DNA of 47,448 nucleotides. Source: an uncultured Porphyromonadaceae bacterium. GTDB lineage: Bacteria > Bacteroidota > Bacteroidia > Bacteroidales > Muribaculaceae. Made by a program: the position numbers and the translations under genes. This document shows, piece by piece, positions 17,909-26,248 of the stretch (its first letter is position 1; each line of letters starts with the position of its first letter). The stretch is from the NCBI GenBank assembly GCA_947175265.1, contig CAMWMD010000021.1, positions 1-47,448 of the forward strand, read 5' to 3'. The notes beneath the pieces were generated by a model that saw nothing but the letters and a program-made list of their open reading frames with translations, had not been told where the DNA came from and made no database searches.

Positions 17909-18556
17909 TCAGTCAATATGTTTGGTAGTAGTTTCAAACATGTGGATACGACTTTCAATAGTTTCTATCCCTTTTTGCGAGGCGATGCCTCTGAGAAACC
18001 CTATTACAGTGGTGTCGTAAACCTGGAAGAGTGAAATGTCAGGGGGAAATACTTCGCTAAGCCTTTTGATGATGGTTAGTTGTAATTGGGTTATACGGAA
18101 GTTAAGATGATAGTCAATGTCTGTCCTTATATACCCCTCGGCAGCTCCCCTGTCAAGGAGGGAATAGAAGTTGCTCATGTAGGTTCTTTCGGCGGCATTG
18201 CAAAGTCGCTTGTCTTCCTGAGGGAGATTGTCGAAATCATTCAGGAAATCCATGTTCATTCTCCTTAGTAAATCCCTGTAGAAGATAAACGACATCATGA
18301 TTGAATCCATGACGGAAGGGGAATCCTTCTGGTAGTCGATATTTTTCTTCAGAAGTTTGTAATGAAACCTATTCATGACTTCCGTCACCATGCCGGTTTT
18401 GCTTTTGAAAATTTCGTAGAGCGTCCTTTTGGAGATGGAGAGTTTCACAGCAATATCGTCCATAGTGGTAGCCTTGATGCCCCTTACCATGAGGATATCA
18501 AGAATCTTATCTATGAGGATAGATAAATCATAATCAGATAAATTCATTCTACGCAT
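17909..18556 (-). CDS. TetR-family transcriptional regulator
   Basis: A 215-aa regulator. Residues about 10-57 form the TetR_N helix-turn-helix (ILDILMVRGIKATTMDDIAV, then LSISKRTLYEIFKSKTGMV). The rest is an all-helical ligand/dimer domain without recognisable ligand residues. ATG at 18556 is used; a second ATG three codons later is possible. It is separated from the leftward tdh gene by a long perfect hairpin that overlaps its own putative promoter. The neighbouring threonine genes or PurF-like gene could be targets, but nothing in the sequence shows this. Confidence 0.85.
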   Translation of the reverse strand: MRRMNLSDYDLSILIDKILDILMVRGIKATTMDDIAVKLSISKRTLYEIFKSKTGMVTEVMNRFHYKLLKKNIDYQKDSPSVMDSIMMSFIFYRDLLRRMNMDFLNDFDNLPQEDKRLCNAAERTYMSNFYSLLDRGAAEGYIRTDIDYHLNFRITQLQLTIIKRLSEVFPPDISLFQVYDTTVIGFLRGIASQKGIETIESRIHMFETTTKHID

Positions 18557-18604
18557 GAGAAATAGGCAATAAAAGAATTGTAAGAAAATGAGCGATTGCG
18601 ATTA

Positions 18605-18612
18605 CAAAGTTA
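18605..18612 (-). promoter_or_regulatory. Putative -7 element of the TetR gene
   Basis: The minus strand reads TAACTTTG. Its upstream edge overlaps the first bases of the hairpin at 18610-18657. The start codon lies about 50 nt downstream. Confidence 0.4.
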
Positions 18613-18657
18613 AATAAAAAACGGAAATAACCCCTATTATTTCCGTTTTTTATTTAA
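18610..18657 (-). terminator. Terminator of tdh, 21-bp perfect stem
   Basis: A left arm at 18610-18630 pairs without mismatch with the right arm at 18637-18657 around a CCCCTA loop. The core is ACGGAAATAA/TTATTTCCGT flanked by A and T runs, so it can act in both directions. It lies 17 nt beyond the tdh stop. Confidence 0.88.
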
Positions 18658-18673
18658 AAAAATTACCTATATG

Positions 18674-19636
18674 TCATTGTGCGATGCCGAATTTCTTCCT
18701 TAGATTGGTGAGCATGTCACGCGTCATTGCATCAAGATTATATTCAGGTTTCCAATCCCATTCGTATCTTGCACAAGAGTCGTCGAGGCTGTCAGGCCAA
18801 GAGTCAGCAATCTTTTGCCTGAGAGGATCAAGTTCGTATACCATCTTGAAATCAGGTACATACTCCCTTATCTTTGCAGAAATTATCTCAGGGTCAAAAC
18901 TCATTGAGGCGATATTGAATGAGTTACGGTGTCGGAGTCTTGAGGGGTCAGCCTCCATGATTTCAATTGCGGCTCTGAGGGCATCGGGCATATACATCAT
19001 ATCCATGAAAGTGCCCGGTTTCAGAGGGCATTTGAAAGTCTCTCCCTTTACAGCGGCGTAGAAAATGTCGACTGCATAGTCAGTGGTGCCTCCACCCGGA
19101 GGCGCGACGTAGGAGATGAGTCCGGGGAAACGGACGGAGCGGGTGTCGACGCCGAACCGTTTGGCATAGTAGTCGGATAGGAGTTCGCCGGTTACCTTAG
19201 TGACGCCATAGATGGTCTCCGGACGCTGAACAGTGTCTTGTGGTGTTTTTTCATGGGGAGTCGATTCACCGAACGAGCCGATAGAGCTCGGCGTAAAGAC
19301 GGCACAATTCTTCTCGCGCGCCACTTCGAGAGTATTGTAAAGGCCGCCGACACCAATCTTCCAGGCAAGTTGGGGTCTTGCCTCGGCCACTGCACTGAGG
19401 AGAGCGGCCAGATTGTAGATGGTGTCAACCTGATACTTGTCGACGGCCTCGGCAATCTGAGCCGGGTCAGTGATGTCGACAAGATGGGATGGCCCGCTTT
19501 CGAGAAGGTCTCCTTTGGGTTCAGCCCCTTTGATGTATCCGGCCACGACATTGCCGGAGGGATAAAGGGAGCGGAGTTTCATCGTGAGCTCAGAGCCAAT
19601 TTGTCCGGTTGCTCCAATAATAAGAATATTCTTCAT
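18674..19636 (-). CDS. L-threonine 3-dehydrogenase, short-chain (epimerase-like) type
   Basis: Oxidises L-threonine to 2-amino-3-ketobutyrate with NAD. The 320-aa protein is an extended SDR: the Rossmann motif GATGQIG at residues 8-14, the catalytic Y143 and K147 in YGVTKVTGE, and the substrate-region segment GTTDYAVDIFYAA typical of SDR-type threonine dehydrogenases. The divergent neighbour encodes glycine C-acetyltransferase, the next enzyme in the pathway, which strengthens the assignment over a generic sugar epimerase. Confidence 0.92.
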   Translation of the reverse strand: MKNILIIGATGQIGSELTMKLRSLYPSGNVVAGYIKGAEPKGDLLESGPSHLVDITDPAQIAEAVDKYQVDTIYNLAALLSAVAEARPQLAWKIGVGGLYNTLEVAREKNCAVFTPSSIGSFGESTPHEKTPQDTVQRPETIYGVTKVTGELLSDYYAKRFGVDTRSVRFPGLISYVAPPGGGTTDYAVDIFYAAVKGETFKCPLKPGTFMDMMYMPDALRAAIEIMEADPSRLRHRNSFNIASMSFDPEIISAKIREYVPDFKMVYELDPLRQKIADSWPDSLDDSCARYEWDWKPEYNLDAMTRDMLTNLRKKFGIAQ

Positions 19637-19717
19637 TATTCTTTAAAGGTTAGGTAATTGAACGTGACAGCCTTGAATTGAAGAAACGACTGTTACGTTT
19701 TTTATTCAATTTTTTTG

Positions 19718-19725
19718 CAAATTTA
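19718..19725 (-). promoter_or_regulatory. Putative -7 element of tdh
   Basis: The minus strand reads TAAATTTG, about 80 nt upstream of the tdh start. It is back-to-back with the kbl element, 24 nt away. Confidence 0.4.
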
Positions 19726-19748
19726 AGGAATTGTCGGGAAATTTTTAA

Positions 19749-19756
19749 TAACTTTG
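19749..19756 (+). promoter_or_regulatory. Putative -7 element of kbl
   Basis: TAACTTTG matches TAnnTTTG. The start codon is 43 nt downstream. The nearest TTG is only 15 nt upstream, so the -33 box is not clear. Confidence 0.45.
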
Positions 19757-19798
19757 AGAAAATTTTTTATAAGTAACCAACTTTAAAAATTAATACTC

Positions 19799-20992
19799 AT
19801 GTACGGAAAATTTAAGGAACATCTGACCAATGAACTGCAGGAAATAAAGGATGCAGGTTTATATAAATCGGAGCGCGTGATCGTGACTCCCCAAAGTTCT
19901 GAAATAGAGGTGGAGAACACGAATGGGGAGGTTTTGAATTTCTGCGCCAACAATTATCTGGGACTTGCCGACAGTCCTCGTCTTGTGGAGGCTGCCAAGA
20001 AAGCGATGGACAACCGAGGCTACGGCATGAGTTCAGTGCGCTTCATCTGCGGCACACAGGATCTGCATAAGGAACTTGAGAAAGCCATAAGCGACTATTT
20101 CAAGACAGAAGACACCATCCTTTATGCTGCTTGCTTTGATGCCAACGGAGGATTGTTCGAGCCTCTTCTGACAGAGGAGGATGCCATAATAAGCGATTCT
20201 CTCAATCATGCCTCCATCATAGATGGTGTTCGTTTGTGCAAGGCGAAACGTTTCCGCTATAAGAATGCCGACATGGAGGATCTGGAGAGGTGCCTTAAGG
20301 AATCTCAGGACTGTCGTTTCCGGATTATCGCTACAGACGGTGTGTTCTCTATGGATGGGAACGTAGCACCTATGGATAAGATTTGCGAACTTGCGGAAAA
20401 ATATGATGCCCTGGTCATGGTGGATGAGAGCCATTCAGCCGGAGTGGTGGGAAAGACAGGTCACGGAGTGGCGGAACAGTTTGACGCTTACGGCAAGATA
20501 GATATTTTCACAGGCACCCTCGGAAAGGCTTTCGGAGGCGCGATGGGCGGCTTCACGACAGGAAGGAAGGAGATAATCGACATGCTGCGCCAGCGTTCAC
20601 GCCCATATCTCTTCTCCAATTCAGTGGCTCCTTCAATTGTCGGTGCAAGCATTGAGATGTTCAAGATGCTCAAGGAGAATGACGATCTTCATGACAAGTT
20701 GGTCGAAAACGTGAATTATTTCAGGGATAAGATGCTTGAGGCAGGATTCGACATCAAGCCTACGCAGAGCGCCATTTGCGCGGTGATGCTTTATGACGCG
20801 AAACTATCCCAGGATTTCGCTGCAGAGATGCAGAAAGAGGGTATCTTCGTGACCGGTTTCTATTATCCGGTAGTTCCGAAAGGTCAGGCACGAATCAGAG
20901 TGCAACTTTCAGCCGCCCATAATCGCGAACAACTTGACAGGGCTATCGCAGCCTTTGTAAAGGTGGGAAAGAAATTGGGTGTCCTGAAGTAA
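19799..20992 (+). CDS. kbl: Glycine C-acetyltransferase (2-amino-3-ketobutyrate CoA ligase)
   Basis: PLP enzyme that splits 2-amino-3-ketobutyrate with CoA into glycine and acetyl-CoA. The 397-aa length is typical. Landmarks are NNYLGLADSP near residue 55, GTQDLHKELE, the PLP-contacting MVDESHSAGVVG around 205, and the Schiff-base lysine K243 in GTLGKAFGGAMGG. Divergently transcribed from the threonine dehydrogenase gene, completing the two-step threonine-to-glycine route. Confidence 0.96.
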   Translation: MYGKFKEHLTNELQEIKDAGLYKSERVIVTPQSSEIEVENTNGEVLNFCANNYLGLADSPRLVEAAKKAMDNRGYGMSSVRFICGTQDLHKELEKAISDYFKTEDTILYAACFDANGGLFEPLLTEEDAIISDSLNHASIIDGVRLCKAKRFRYKNADMEDLERCLKESQDCRFRIIATDGVFSMDGNVAPMDKICELAEKYDALVMVDESHSAGVVGKTGHGVAEQFDAYGKIDIFTGTLGKAFGGAMGGFTTGRKEIIDMLRQRSRPYLFSNSVAPSIVGASIEMFKMLKENDDLHDKLVENVNYFRDKMLEAGFDIKPTQSAICAVMLYDAKLSQDFAAEMQKEGIFVTGFYYPVVPKGQARIRVQLSAAHNREQLDRAIAAFVKVGKKLGVLK

Positions 20993-21020
20993 AAAGAGGT
21001 AAGGAGCCGACTGAAATTAT

Positions 21021-21074
21021 AAGGCTATAAAAAAATATCCGTCAGAAACTCTGACGGATATTTTTTATAGCCTT
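21021..21074. terminator. Long convergent terminator after kbl
   Basis: A stem of about 25 pairs (AAGGCTAT, A run, ATATCCGTCAGA with its complement) encloses an AAC loop with a single bulged A. It lies between kbl and the converging symporter gene and can serve both. Confidence 0.92.
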
Positions 21075-21090
21075 TATATGTTTTTAGGCT

Positions 21091-22272
21091 TTATGGGAGT
21101 ATGGGGTCATCGGGAGCCTTGGAAGGGAAGCATTTGTTGATTATAATTGCTATGAAACCGTCTCCCGTGACATTGCAGGCTGTACCGAAACTATCCATCG
21201 CAATGTAGAGTGCAATCATAAGAGCCTGATTCGCTTCCGAGAAATGGAGGAATGTGGCCAATAAACCGAGGGATGCCATTATCGCACCACCCGGCACACC
21301 GGGTGCAGCCACAATGGATATCCCTATCATGCAGATGAACGTGGCAAACATACCGAAATCATAGGGCAAGCCTTCCATAAGCATGAGAGCCACGGCACAG
21401 GCAACAATTTTCATCGCGCTTCCCGACATGTGGATAGTGGCGCAAAGGGGGATTACGAATCCGGCCGTCTCCTCGCTTACCCCCATTTTTATGGCCTGAC
21501 GCAAAGTGACGGGTATAGTGGCAGCCGAAGACTGAGTGCCGAGAGCCGTGAAGTAGGCCGGCATCATAGTCCAGAGGAGTTTGAAGGGATTTTTGTGGGC
21601 GACGAGCCCTGCTATCAGGAACTGTATCAACAGGAGGAGGAAAGACATAGCGAAAATTATCAGAATAATCTTCGCGAAAGCGGCCAGGACTGTAGCGACC
21701 TGTCCGGAGACAGTCATGTTAAGGAATATTCCGAAAATGTAGAGTGGGAGCAGGGGTATAATCACTTTAGCGATGGATAGTGAGATTATTTCCCGAAATT
21801 CAATGAATCCGGCCTTGAGAGTCTTTCCATCGAGGTATGCGAGTGAGAGACCCATAAGAAAAGCAAGGACAAGGGCCGACATCACGTCCATAAGAGGCGG
21901 GATGATAATTGTGAAATAGGGCACGAGGTTATGGCCCTCAGTAAGTTCTCCTGCGGAGGAGGGTGATATGAGTGAGGGGAAAATATAGTCGCTGAGACCG
22001 AAACTCATGAAGCCCGCGAGAGATGTGGATAGATATGCGAGAGCCACCGTTGCGAGCAGCATTTTTCCGGCCTTGTTTCCGATTTCGGAAATTGCAGGTG
22101 CCACAAATCCGAGAATCAGGATGGGAATTAGGAATCCGAGGAACTGATTGAAAATGGCATTGAAAGTGGCAAAAATGCGGCATAGCCACAACGGGAAGAC
22201 ATATCCGGCAAGAATGCCGAGTGCTATCGCTATTAGAATCTTGACAAGAAGGTTTACCTTAGGGAGTCGCAT
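21091..22272 (-). CDS. Dicarboxylate/amino acid:cation symporter (DAACS family)
   Basis: A 393-aa secondary transporter that would import dicarboxylates or amino acids such as glutamate, aspartate or serine with Na+ or H+. It has about eight transmembrane segments plus re-entrant regions. The serine-rich hairpin is present as GTQSSAATIPVTLRQA, and the transport-core motifs MSGSAMKI and ATFICMIGISIVAAPGVPGG match the family. It is the last gene of an operon with a solute-binding protein (10 nt gap) and a porin. Substrate is not determined. Confidence 0.9.
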   Translation of the reverse strand: MRLPKVNLLVKILIAIALGILAGYVFPLWLCRIFATFNAIFNQFLGFLIPILILGFVAPAISEIGNKAGKMLLATVALAYLSTSLAGFMSFGLSDYIFPSLISPSSAGELTEGHNLVPYFTIIIPPLMDVMSALVLAFLMGLSLAYLDGKTLKAGFIEFREIISLSIAKVIIPLLPLYIFGIFLNMTVSGQVATVLAAFAKIILIIFAMSFLLLLIQFLIAGLVAHKNPFKLLWTMMPAYFTALGTQSSAATIPVTLRQAIKMGVSEETAGFVIPLCATIHMSGSAMKIVACAVALMLMEGLPYDFGMFATFICMIGISIVAAPGVPGGAIMASLGLLATFLHFSEANQALMIALYIAMDSFGTACNVTGDGFIAIIINKCFPSKAPDDPILP

Positions 22273-22282
22273 AACGTGATAT

Positions 22283-23116
22283 TTATGGTAAAGAGTTATA
22301 TTTCTCGATTATGGCACGATAGGCCGGAGTTTTGAGGAAATCGGAGAGCCAGCTGTTAATGTCGTGCAGGAGCAAGGTGTCGCCCTTAGGGAGGACCCAA
22401 ACCTGAAATTGAGTGAAACTTACCGGATTGTCGTAAGAAAGGCGGGGATACTTTGTCTTCATCTTCTCAGCAATCTTCTCATTGACCACAGCAAGCGGTA
22501 TCTCCCCTTTCGCAACCTTAATACAAAGGTATTCCTCTGAAAGTTTCTCATCCTTCACGACGTTTATCTCTCCGCCGATCTCATTTGAGAGGTTGGAAAG
22601 GCGGGAGGCAGCCGGGGAATCTTTCTGAATGGTTATGGTGTCACCCGCGAGGTCGAGTGCTGATTTTATTCTTGTGTTTCCGGCGGAATCAGCGAGTTGG
22701 ACAAGCACGAGACGGTCAAGAAATACGCTTTCCGTTGTCTGGAAACGTTGCTTCACGGAGTTGTCGGCGGGCAGGGAGGCGAGGATATCGAAAGACCCCT
22801 TGTCCAGTTTGTCAAGAGCATCATGCAGGTTTACGACAGGCCAGAATTTCATTTTTGAACCGGTGGCTGTTCTGTAAGCATTCAGGAGGTCGAGATTCAC
22901 GCCACCGAGAGTGTCGCCATACATATAATAACTCATAGGGCCATATATCACCGCTACGTCAACAGTATCCCCCTGGGAACCACCAGAGATGACGGGAGGC
23001 AAGGGAGTTGAATTTGAGCATCTCTTTGTAAAGGTCATAGCAGCCACGACCCCAACTATAAGGAAAATATAGAGGGCTGTCTGTAGATATTTCGGTTTAA
23101 GTTTCTGTCTTTTCAT
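22283..23116 (-). CDS. Membrane-anchored family 3 solute-binding protein
   Basis: A 277-aa protein with an uncleaved-looking N-terminal transmembrane segment (about 12-28, LYIFLIVGVVAAMTF) and a periplasmic SBP_bac_3-like domain (about 50-270: YYMYGDTLGGVNLDLLNAY, LDKLDKGSFDILASLPADN, and the DLAGDTITIQKDSPAASRL hinge region). No catalytic lytic-transglycosylase domain follows, unlike MltF. It lies between a porin gene and a symporter gene with 24-nt and 10-nt gaps, so it probably captures a small polar solute for this system or senses it. Confidence 0.8.
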   Translation of the reverse strand: MKRQKLKPKYLQTALYIFLIVGVVAAMTFTKRCSNSTPLPPVISGGSQGDTVDVAVIYGPMSYYMYGDTLGGVNLDLLNAYRTATGSKMKFWPVVNLHDALDKLDKGSFDILASLPADNSVKQRFQTTESVFLDRLVLVQLADSAGNTRIKSALDLAGDTITIQKDSPAASRLSNLSNEIGGEINVVKDEKLSEEYLCIKVAKGEIPLAVVNEKIAEKMKTKYPRLSYDNPVSFTQFQVWVLPKGDTLLLHDINSWLSDFLKTPAYRAIIEKYNSLP

Positions 23117-23140
23117 GGTGTCGAAGTCTCAAGGTATTAA

Positions 23141-25186
23141 TCAATTTGCGAAGTCAACAGACAGGCCAAACTCAAGCCTTCGCGGATTCATGGGATAGTG
23201 GGGTAGAACGAAACTGTTTTTCGACAGCATCCCCTGATTCACATGGCTCCAAAGGATATAGAACCGTGTCCGGTAAAGGCGGGCGTTGACGTAGGCATTA
23301 ATCAGGGGATAATTACCTACCTTTACCTTATCGTCGCCCTGAACGTGGAATGACATTGTGGCCGGCTGATAATCGAGTCCGTAATATGATGTATAGTAAT
23401 CGCAATCGAGGCCGATCTGAAGTTTCAGCACCTTGAAAGCGATGAATTTGAGATATAGGTTGGAGTAGATGGTAAACTGCGGGAGAGGCAGGATGTTTTC
23501 ATTGGAACTTTTCTGATAGTACAGAGTGTTGTCCCAATGAAGGATACCGAATTTGAAACGCTGATTCAAACGTGCGGAAACAATCTGGACGTTTCCACCA
23601 TACTGCTGAGGGAGAGAGGCGGAATTGAAATATACAAGATTCTGGATATTCTCCACACCGGCTCCTAAAGTAGTGCGGGTCCAGGGGATGAGGAGTTCAC
23701 CCTCCACCTTGTAATTTCTTGACTTCCCGAAGTCATTGCTCCACACGAAATGGTTTGAGATATAATGCTGGAGGAGATAAGGTTGAGCCTTGTTGGAGAA
23801 AGAGGCGTTGGCCTGAACCCTTACGGAGTCGCCGAAAAGTTTGAAGCGGGAGGATATTTTGCCGTCAAGTTCAAGGTCACCGGCGACATCACCCACGAGT
23901 CCGAATCTTACGCTTGCCGCATACCTTATCAGAGAGCCCTTGTCTTTCTGAAGTCGGCCGCCCACCCAAAGGTAACTCTTATTGGCAGTAGGTGGTACGG
24001 AAACTCCTGCCGGCAACGGCGTGAGGTTTGCAATCTGGGTCTCGGAGAGTTCAGGCTGCTCGAAGGCAGTGGGTTGTTTGAATCGTTGTGTCTGGTATGA
24101 AGCGTAGGCCGACAAACCGAACTTTGCCCATTTTTGGAAACCTTCAATGAGTTCGATGCCAATAGAGTGGGTCATCTGAGTCATACGAGTATCTTCATCC
24201 GTTCTGTCGGGATTAAGATAGAAGTTAGTCCAGAATTCACGAGCCTGCGTAGAGTTGGTGTTTAGGAAAAGGTGGTGATGATGTTGGAGGTCAAAAGAGT
24301 AAATGATCCTTGTCATGGGGACGTAAACCTCCCGGGATAGTGTATCGTTGACCTGTTGAGTCTTCCAGAACCCGATTTTGTAAGCGTGGGTCATGAAAAG
24401 TTCATCACCGGTTATGCGGTTATGAGCCGCAGTAAGACGTGTAGGGATGCTTTTAGTCTCAATTTTGTCGACACCACCTTGCAGTTCAGCTGGGTCAGTA
24501 ATGTAAAGGTCGTCGGTGATACCTCCGTTTTCCTTATTTATGAGACTGTAGTTCTGATAGAAAGCCTGCATTTCATATCGGTCTCCGGTATAGTAGCCTG
24601 AGAAGCCCCAAACGAAATCCTTTACGGCCTGCGCCTCGTAAGCACCTTTTGAGTGAATATAGTCAACCATAGCTCCGATGCCTATCCTGCGGTTGACATT
24701 TCCGGCAAATGTAGCTGACAGCCTATCCTGATGAGTCTGTTTATTACCGGCAAAGCCGTAAGAAAGGATAGTGGTGGGGACGTAGACGTTGTAGAATTTT
24801 TGTTTCCTGAATGAAGGGAGCCAAGCATCGAGAGCGTCCTGAAAGAAGAAAGGCTGTCTTTCGGGACGTTGGAAATATATCATGTTTATTCCTTCCGCAC
24901 CGAGGTTACCGGTAGAAGCGTAAGCGTCGGAAACCATCGCGGGGATGGAAGTACGTTGATAATTATATGTGAGAGTGTCGATAGTAGACTCCACATGGTC
25001 ACCGAGAGGGAAAGTAAGGGTCCAGGCGGAGCCTTCCTTAACGGAATCGGTATTCAGTTTCTTCATGTCGGCCTTATTGCCGGAAGAAGCCTTTCCGGAC
25101 ATAGACGGTCTCATTTGTGCTGAAGCGGAGATAGCCAGCACAGAGGCGAAAAGCACTGAAAAAAGAAGAACGTTTTTTGAAAACAT
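23141..25186 (-). CDS. Putative porin (Porin_10 family)
   Basis: A 681-aa outer-membrane beta-barrel protein with a signal peptide (ends at SASA near 24). Family features include the QRPERQPFFFQDALDAWLPS region and FYNVYVPTTILSY near the start of the barrel, repeated amphipathic strands, and a C-terminal strand ending in EFGLSVDFAN with an aromatic two residues from the end. It is the first gene of the porin, solute-binding protein and symporter operon, consistent with passage of a small solute across the outer membrane. Confidence 0.88.
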   Translation of the reverse strand: MFSKNVLLFSVLFASVLAISASAQMRPSMSGKASSGNKADMKKLNTDSVKEGSAWTLTFPLGDHVESTIDTLTYNYQRTSIPAMVSDAYASTGNLGAEGINMIYFQRPERQPFFFQDALDAWLPSFRKQKFYNVYVPTTILSYGFAGNKQTHQDRLSATFAGNVNRRIGIGAMVDYIHSKGAYEAQAVKDFVWGFSGYYTGDRYEMQAFYQNYSLINKENGGITDDLYITDPAELQGGVDKIETKSIPTRLTAAHNRITGDELFMTHAYKIGFWKTQQVNDTLSREVYVPMTRIIYSFDLQHHHHLFLNTNSTQAREFWTNFYLNPDRTDEDTRMTQMTHSIGIELIEGFQKWAKFGLSAYASYQTQRFKQPTAFEQPELSETQIANLTPLPAGVSVPPTANKSYLWVGGRLQKDKGSLIRYAASVRFGLVGDVAGDLELDGKISSRFKLFGDSVRVQANASFSNKAQPYLLQHYISNHFVWSNDFGKSRNYKVEGELLIPWTRTTLGAGVENIQNLVYFNSASLPQQYGGNVQIVSARLNQRFKFGILHWDNTLYYQKSSNENILPLPQFTIYSNLYLKFIAFKVLKLQIGLDCDYYTSYYGLDYQPATMSFHVQGDDKVKVGNYPLINAYVNARLYRTRFYILWSHVNQGMLSKNSFVLPHYPMNPRRLEFGLSVDFAN

Positions 25187-25587
25187 AACGCGAAGTTAGC
25201 AAAATATCTTTGAAATAGAAAATCGGGATTGTATATTGTCACGGCACTTTTTTTCAAAAGTAAAAATCAGGATAATTGGACGTTCCGGGGGTGGAACGTA
25301 TTGTAAGATAAGGGGTAAGTTATAAAGAGTTGATTGATAGCGCATAATAGCGATTTTTAAGAGGAAAATCTCTTTAAAATGTGTTAAAATCGTTCCGTTC
25401 CAAAAATAAAAAAACTGCTTTTTTGTGAGTGGTGGGAAAAATAGGAGAATATTAGGTATGCGCCCATAAAATTGCATGGCAAAGAAAGTCATAGAGGATT
25501 AAAAGGGAGGCTTATCCTGCAAAATGAGGTATTGTGATTAAGGAATTTTAGAACGGGATTTAAAAAATGCAAAAAATTTTTTGGGGG
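25187..25587. other. AT-rich regulatory stretch upstream of the porin operon
   Basis: No convincing gene. A minus-strand frame of 98 codons is present but has low-complexity composition and no recognisable product. A hairpin ACGTTCC/GGAACGT lies at 25280-25299 with a GGGGGT loop, and CGTTCC recurs near 25389. The minus-strand sequence TAACTTCG at 25191-25198, immediately before the porin start, is a one-mismatch -7 element. Confidence 0.4.
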
Positions 25588-25634
25588 GTTATACAACAAA
25601 ATGGGGGATTGAGGAGTTATATATGTTGTATAAC
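25588..25634. repeat. Inverted repeat GTTATACAACA / TGTTGTATAAC
   Basis: An 11-bp sequence at 25588-25598 recurs in exact inverted form at 25624-25634, with 25 bp between. It is 69 bp upstream of the 22-codon ORF, a suitable place for an operator or attenuation stem. A second hairpin, TTCGAC-AGAG-GTCGAA, follows at 25656-25671. Confidence 0.5.
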
Positions 25635-25702
25635 ATAATTTTTAAGCATATTTTGTTCGACAGAGGTCGAAAATTACCAACTTCAACTAAATTATTTGTA
25701 TT

Positions 25703-25771
25703 ATGAAACAGATGTTCAGTAAATTCGTAAGATGGTATTGCGAGACAGCGTCTTTAGTCTATAAGGCCTGA
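25703..25771 (+). CDS. Candidate 22-aa small protein
   Basis: ATG at 25703 to TGA at 25771 encodes 22 residues beginning MKQMFSKFVRWYC and ending LVYKA. The peptide is basic, amphipathic and has one cysteine; it is too short for a signal peptide plus mature domain. It is the only evident ORF of a self-contained unit that has inverted repeats upstream and three hairpins plus a terminator downstream. I do not recognise a family. It may be a leader peptide, a membrane-active microprotein, or the coding part of a dual-function RNA. Confidence 0.5.
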   Translation: MKQMFSKFVRWYCETASLVYKA

Positions 25772-25839
25772 GGCAATAGCCTGAAAAGCGGATACTGAAA
25801 TTTGAGATTCCACGATCCGCAAGTTTCCGTAGAGGAAAC
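25771..25839 (+). ncRNA. Candidate structured RNA following the 22-codon ORF
   Basis: Three local hairpins follow the stop codon: AGGC-AATA-GCCT (25771-25782), GCGGAT/ATCCGC (25788-25793 with 25815-25820) and GTTTCC-GTAGA-GGAAAC (25823-25839). They precede a terminator by about 36 nt. This could be a 3' UTR or a small RNA of about 200 nt. Confidence 0.4.
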
Positions 25840-25875
25840 GAAAAAAACGATTAATCAAAACTATCAAAAAACAAG

Positions 25876-25904
25876 GGCATCCCGGTAAGAGGGAATGCCT
25901 TTTA
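25876..25904 (+). terminator. Terminator of the small-ORF unit
   Basis: GGCAT-CCC pairs with GGG-A-ATGCC (one bulge) followed by TTTTATT. It ends the short unit that holds the 22-codon ORF. Confidence 0.75.
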
Positions 25905-26045
25905 TTGTATATGGGTTGTCTATAAGTTGCCGAGATTATGTGGAGTTGTCAATATAATTATCTAATTTTATGCCTCCGAATCATTATTCATAGTGATAAT
26001 GTCAAGAGGATGCAGGTTTTAGCAATTCATCGTAATTTTAATGTC

Positions 26046-26246
26046 ATGGCCAATATAAGTAATATAGTGAACCGCAATATATCACTGATGCTTGCGGTTG
26101 CATTCTTCATAGGATTTGCATTTTGTCTATACGAAGCCTTCCACGGGCGGGCACAATGGTTAAATGTCCTAATAGTCGCCATTGTAGATGCATGTTTTGT
26201 GAGGCTGTATTTTCATTATCGGAAGGGAGCGAAGAATGGGGGATGA
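26046..26246 (+). CDS. Small two-helix membrane protein
   Basis: A 66-aa frame from ATG 26046 (MANISNIVNRN) with two hydrophobic segments (about 12-32 and 38-56) and a basic C-terminal tail (HYRKGAKNGG). The frame is open further upstream, with alternative ATGs at 26010 (78 aa) and 25938 (102 aa). I prefer 26046 because the extra residues look like translated intergenic DNA. A 38-bp palindromic hairpin begins 3 nt after the stop. No family recognised. Confidence 0.45.
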   Translation: MANISNIVNRNISLMLAVAFFIGFAFCLYEAFHGRAQWLNVLIVAIVDACFVRLYFHYRKGAKNGG

Positions 26247-26248
26247 GA

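Noticed and set aside
25196..25492. Leftward 98-codon ORF upstream of the porin gene
   Set aside because: Low-complexity, Phe/Ile/Leu-rich translation of AT-rich DNA; no domain or signal, and it overlaps the region expected to hold regulatory sites.
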